Of a DNA stretch of 23,227 bases, positions 20,748 through 23,227 are shown one piece after another. A program made the translations under genes and the position numbers. The notes beneath the pieces were generated by a model. That model made no database searches. It was not told the origin of the DNA and saw nothing but the letters and a program-made list of their open reading frames with translations. Origin of the DNA: Gammaproteobacteria bacterium (GTDB taxonomy: Bacteria > Pseudomonadota > Gammaproteobacteria > Pseudomonadales > Azotimanducaceae). Within the stretch, counting starts at the first letter, position 1. Each line of letters begins with the position of its first letter. The DNA is taken from contig DMUF01000180.1 of NCBI GenBank assembly GCA_003476445.1, positions 1-23,227 of the forward strand. The letters run 5' to 3'.

Positions 20748-21662
20748 ATGAGCGTGAACGCTGGAGAAACGGCAACACTGGTCGGGCATTTCTGGGGCAG
20801 CGTCAATACCTGGGAATGCGACGAGAACGATCATCAAAACGTGCGCTTCTACGCGCACAAGGCGCTGCAGGCCATGCAGTCCTGGGCTGTCGAGATGACG
20901 GGGCGCGTCGAGGCCGTGGAGCGCGTGGCGCGAGCCATCCGGCGCCAGCACATTCGCTTTCTGGCAGAAGCCCGGGCGGCAACACCCGTGCGTGTCGAGG
21001 TGGGCGCACTCTCCGGGTCAGCGTCGGGGCTGACTCTCCTTGCGGTCATGCGTCATAACGCCACCGACAAACCGCTCGCCGCATTCACATCAACGCTCGA
21101 CGCCGACATGCTGGGTGACCTGCTCTCTGCGATTGGTCCCGTAACGACCGCGGCCGCGCCGGAGTTCGCGCTGGCACGGGGTCTGGCAGACGATCTGCCG
21201 CCAGCCCCCGCAAACCTTGCAAGCGCCATCAACGCCGGCTACCGGGTGGTCGGTCGAGGCGTGATCGGTGGCGGCGAATGCCAGGCTGATGGTCTCTTGA
21301 GCCCTTGGGGATATATCGGTCGAGTATCAGACGGCATGCCGAATCTCACGGTAATCCTGAGCACGCCCGAAGAGCGCGAGGCGCGTGATTCAAACCAGAT
21401 CGGCGGAGCGGCGCTCGAGTATCGGCTCGAGATCCTCGACCCTCTGAAACGCGATGATGTCTTTATTCACTTGTCAGGCGTCAGCGCCATCGCAGAAAAG
21501 ACTCAGAGGATGTCCCACGTGTTGATCAATGCGCGCACGGGGACCTGCGCGATGCAGGCAGCGGCTATCGGGGTCTCGATGGATCTGGTGACGCGTCGCG
21601 CGATCGCGATTCCGGAGGCGCGACGGGCACGCCTTGAAGCACTGATGCTGCGTCTGGCGTGA
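20748..21662 (+). CDS. Double-hotdog acyl-CoA thioesterase-like protein
   Basis: This protein of about 304 residues contains two hotdog modules. The first carries a 4-hydroxybenzoyl-CoA thioesterase-like motif, WECDENDHQNVRFYAHKALQ (about residues 22-41). There, an acidic residue precedes a long helix, as in YbgC/FcbC-type thioesterases. The second module (from about residue 150) contains MSHVLINARTGTCAMQAAAIG. It probably hydrolyses acyl- or aryl-CoA esters in the cytoplasm. The ATG at 20748-20750 is used; a GTG at 20754 sits at better distance from GGAG, and a TTG at 20742 is also in frame. The preceding 132 bases after rmuC hold a small CGAGC/GCTCG hairpin but no clear promoter. Confidence 0.75.
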   Translation: MSVNAGETATLVGHFWGSVNTWECDENDHQNVRFYAHKALQAMQSWAVEMTGRVEAVERVARAIRRQHIRFLAEARAATPVRVEVGALSGSASGLTLLAVMRHNATDKPLAAFTSTLDADMLGDLLSAIGPVTTAAAPEFALARGLADDLPPAPANLASAINAGYRVVGRGVIGGGECQADGLLSPWGYIGRVSDGMPNLTVILSTPEEREARDSNQIGGAALEYRLEILDPLKRDDVFIHLSGVSAIAEKTQRMSHVLINARTGTCAMQAAAIGVSMDLVTRRAIAIPEARRARLEALMLRLA

Positions 21663-21687
21663 ACCCTCGGGCTCACCCCTCAAGTCA

Positions 21688-22050
21688 TCAAGCGTGTGCT
21701 TTGAGGACTCGCAGCACGTCTTCCAGCTCGACGATCATCTGCTTGACCAGAAGTTTGAACTGGGTCTGGTCCTGCTTGGCCTCTTCACCCTGCAGGCGCT
21801 GGCGCGCACCGCCGATAGTGAACCCCTGGTCATAGAGCAGACCACGGATCTGGCGGATCACGATGACGTCTTGGCGTTGGTAGTAGCGCCGATTGCCACG
21901 GCGCTTCACGGGCTTAAGCTGGGGAAATTCCTGCTCCCAGTAGCGCAGCACGTGGGGCTTGACCTCACACAGCTGGCTCACTTCGCCGATCGTGAAGTAA
22001 CGCTTGCCCGGAATCGGGGGCAGTTCGTTATTCTGACTCGCGTCCAGCAT
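21688..22050 (-). CDS. MerR-family transcriptional regulator (ihfA-associated)
   Basis: This 120-residue DNA-binding protein has a MerR-type winged helix, YFTIGEVSQLCEVKPHVLRY, then WEQEFPQLKPVKRRGNRRYY, covering about residues 18-57. A short dimerisation helix at the C-terminus follows (KLLVKQMIVELEDVLRVLKA). There is no cysteine metal site or effector domain. A MerR-like gene directly after ihfA is a common arrangement in gammaproteobacteria; its target is not known to me. Its ATG lies 23 bases inside ihfA, so the two are translationally linked. It converges with the thioesterase gene across 25 bases without a visible terminator. Confidence 0.92.
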   Translation of the reverse strand: MLDASQNNELPPIPGKRYFTIGEVSQLCEVKPHVLRYWEQEFPQLKPVKRRGNRRYYQRQDVIVIRQIRGLLYDQGFTIGGARQRLQGEEAKQDQTQFKLLVKQMIVELEDVLRVLKAHA

Positions 22051-22333
22051 AGGCTTCTACTCGGGCTTTCAGTTTCTGACCAGGTCGGAACGTGACAACA
22101 CAGCGCGCGGAAATCGGAATCTCCTCGCCGGTCTTGGGATTGCGTCCCGGGCGTTGCCCCTTGCGGCGCAACTCAAAATTGCCAAAGCCGGACAGCTTTA
22201 CCTGCCGGTTCTGTTCCAGGGAATGCCTGATCTCGTCGAAGAACATCTCGACGATTTCCTTGGCCTCGCGCTTGTTGAGACCAAGTTCGTCGAAAAGACG
22301 ATCCGCCATCTGCGCCTTTGTTAAAGCCGCCAA
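22028..22333 (-). CDS. ihfA: Integration host factor subunit alpha
   Basis: This 101-residue DNA-bending protein forms the IHF heterodimer with IhfB and acts in nucleoid architecture, recombination and transcription. The sequence follows the family from the start (ALTKAQMADRLFDELGLNKR), through VKLSGFGNFELRRKGQRPGR to NPKTGEEIPISA. That last part is the minor-groove-inserting arm with its tip proline. It then runs on to VVTFRPGQKLKARVEAYAG. The start is TTG 22331-22333, with AAGGAG about 8 bases upstream; family alignment leaves no other start. Placement after pheT is the standard gammaproteobacterial order. The 81-base gap to pheT shows no obvious promoter. Confidence 0.98.
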   Translation of the reverse strand: MAALTKAQMADRLFDELGLNKREAKEIVEMFFDEIRHSLEQNRQVKLSGFGNFELRRKGQRPGRNPKTGEEIPISARCVVTFRPGQKLKARVEAYAGRESE

Positions 22334-22414
22334 GAGTGAGTCTCCTTCCCCAACCGCTGAACGGGGCCTACGCCGGGCCCATGATCGAAACCGAGATGGA
22401 TCGATCCCGAAAGC

Positions 22415-23227
22415 TCATCGCAGCTTTGCGCCGTGGACCTCTGCCAATTTGGCGAGGACGGCTGCCATCGATTGAGCAATCCGTTCGTCTGTTAGCGTCG
22501 CCGAAGCATCCTGCAAGGTCAATCCTAGGCCGAGACTTTTTTCTGCCTCATCAATGCCTTTGCCCTGATACACGTCGAAAATCTGCAGGTCTGCCAGTAG
22601 TGCGCCGAGCACGCTGCGCACCGTGTCTGCCACGTGCGTCGCCGGAATTTCGCGACGCAGTAACAGAGCAAGGTCGCGACGCACCGCAGGGAATCGCGAG
22701 ATACCCCGGTGGCGTCGCTCGCCCCGCGTGAGCGCGTCTGTGAGCGCAAGCTCGAATACGAAGGCTGGCTTGGCGAGATCCAGAGCGGTTTCCACGGCCG
22801 GATGCAGGCGCCCGACCCTGCCCACGCGCTCGTCGCCGCGGCAAATGTCTGCCGACTGGCCCGGATGGAGTACCGGATCAGAGCCTGGCGCGAAGCGGAT
22901 ACCGTCCAGCCCGGTCCATTCGATCACGCGCTCGACGAGACCCTTCGCATCAAAGAAGTCGACCTCAGCCTGCGCACTTGCCCAGTTCTCCGGGTCGCGC
23001 GGTCCTGCCAACACGCCAGCAACGGTTGGGGTCTGCGTCAGAGTGTCCCCCGTCTCGAAGACAAGACCGCATTCGAACAGTCGCACTCGGCCTTGCTGCC
23101 GGCTCAGGTTGTGGCGCAGCGCGCCGAGAAGCCCTGGCAGCAGGCGCGTTCGCATGACCGACTGCTCCGAGGACATCGGGTTGGCGAGTGTCAGCGGCAC
23201 GCGGCCCGGATCAAGCAGCGTCTGGAG
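22415..23227 (-). CDS. pheT: Phenylalanyl-tRNA synthetase beta subunit, C-terminal part (5' end outside window)
   Basis: The visible 270 codons encode the C-terminal third of PheT, which charges tRNA-Phe as an alpha2-beta2 enzyme. The frame is open to the window edge and reads LQTLLDPGRVPLTLANPMSS, then VMRTRLLPGLLGALRHNL and RLFECGLVF, matching the catalytic-like core. The C-terminal ferredoxin-fold anticodon-binding domain runs from RGISRFPAVRRDLALLL to the end, with IFDVYQGKGIDEAEKSLGLG and LTDERIAQSM. The end fits the family. The rest of pheT, and probably pheS, lie beyond 23227. Confidence 0.98.
   Translation of the reverse strand, partial: LQTLLDPGRVPLTLANPMSSEQSVMRTRLLPGLLGALRHNLSRQQGRVRLFECGLVFETGDTLTQTPTVAGVLAGPRDPENWASAQAEVDFFDAKGLVERVIEWTGLDGIRFAPGSDPVLHPGQSADICRGDERVGRVGRLHPAVETALDLAKPAFVFELALTDALTRGERRHRGISRFPAVRRDLALLLRREIPATHVADTVRSVLGALLADLQIFDVYQGKGIDEAEKSLGLGLTLQDASATLTDERIAQSMAAVLAKLAEVHGAKLR

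Overview
The window is a GC-rich, gene-dense stretch of bacterial chromosome, most likely from a free-living gammaproteobacterium. The evidence is the order pheT, ihfA, MerR-family gene at the right end, a gammaproteobacterial-type tRNA-Glu, and DUF3080 and DUF503 genes. There is no sign of a phage, IS element, CRISPR array or plasmid. No gene-free stretch exceeds about 250 bases.

Layout. (1) 1-1918, minus: gmd and fcl, the two steps from GDP-mannose to GDP-L-fucose. fcl carries a single in-frame TAA at codon 82 and the window edge cuts its 3' end. (2) 1992-8597, minus: a polyphosphate:AMP phosphotransferase-like PPK2 gene, a possible 32-residue leader ORF, an MFS transporter, then hyuA and hyuB (hydantoinase/oxoprolinase type). 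The last three genes are joined by 4-base start/stop overlaps. (3) 8646-8797: tRNA-Glu(UUC) with a clear promoter and terminator. (4) 8825-11084, minus: a DUF815-type ATPase, a DUF3080 lipoprotein and DUF503. (5) 11189-13334: a NUDT19-like Nudix hydrolase, a small unknown ORF, a crotonase-fold enzyme and tRNA-Pro(GGG). (6) 13440-16512, minus: a small membrane protein, a MAPEG protein, two single-hotdog MaoC/FAS1-dehydratase-like proteins and an SLC13 anion transporter. (7) 16587-17027, plus: a compact DUF1330 gene with a near-consensus promoter, a 5' stem-loop, a strong SD and a terminator hairpin. (8) 17053-18938, minus: a cytochrome P450 followed by a VOC-fold protein. (9) 19188-21662, plus: rmuC and a double-hotdog thioesterase. 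(10) 21688-23227, minus: a MerR-family gene, ihfA and the 3' part of pheT.

Functionally the window mixes housekeeping genes (pheT, ihfA, rmuC, tRNAs) with acyl-CoA and small-molecule catabolism: crotonase, MaoC-like pair, thioesterase, P450, Nudix, hydantoinase and two transporters. This suits a metabolically versatile heterotroph that degrades lipids, steroids or aromatics, but no substrate can be assigned from sequence alone. I see no convincing new defence or mobile system. The most interesting items are: the nonsense-interrupted fcl; the hotdog pair in which both partners lack the canonical hydratase Asp/His; a crotonase with an isomerase-like active site; the DUF1330 gene built for high expression; and the transporter-hyuA-hyuB coupling with an upstream mini-ORF.
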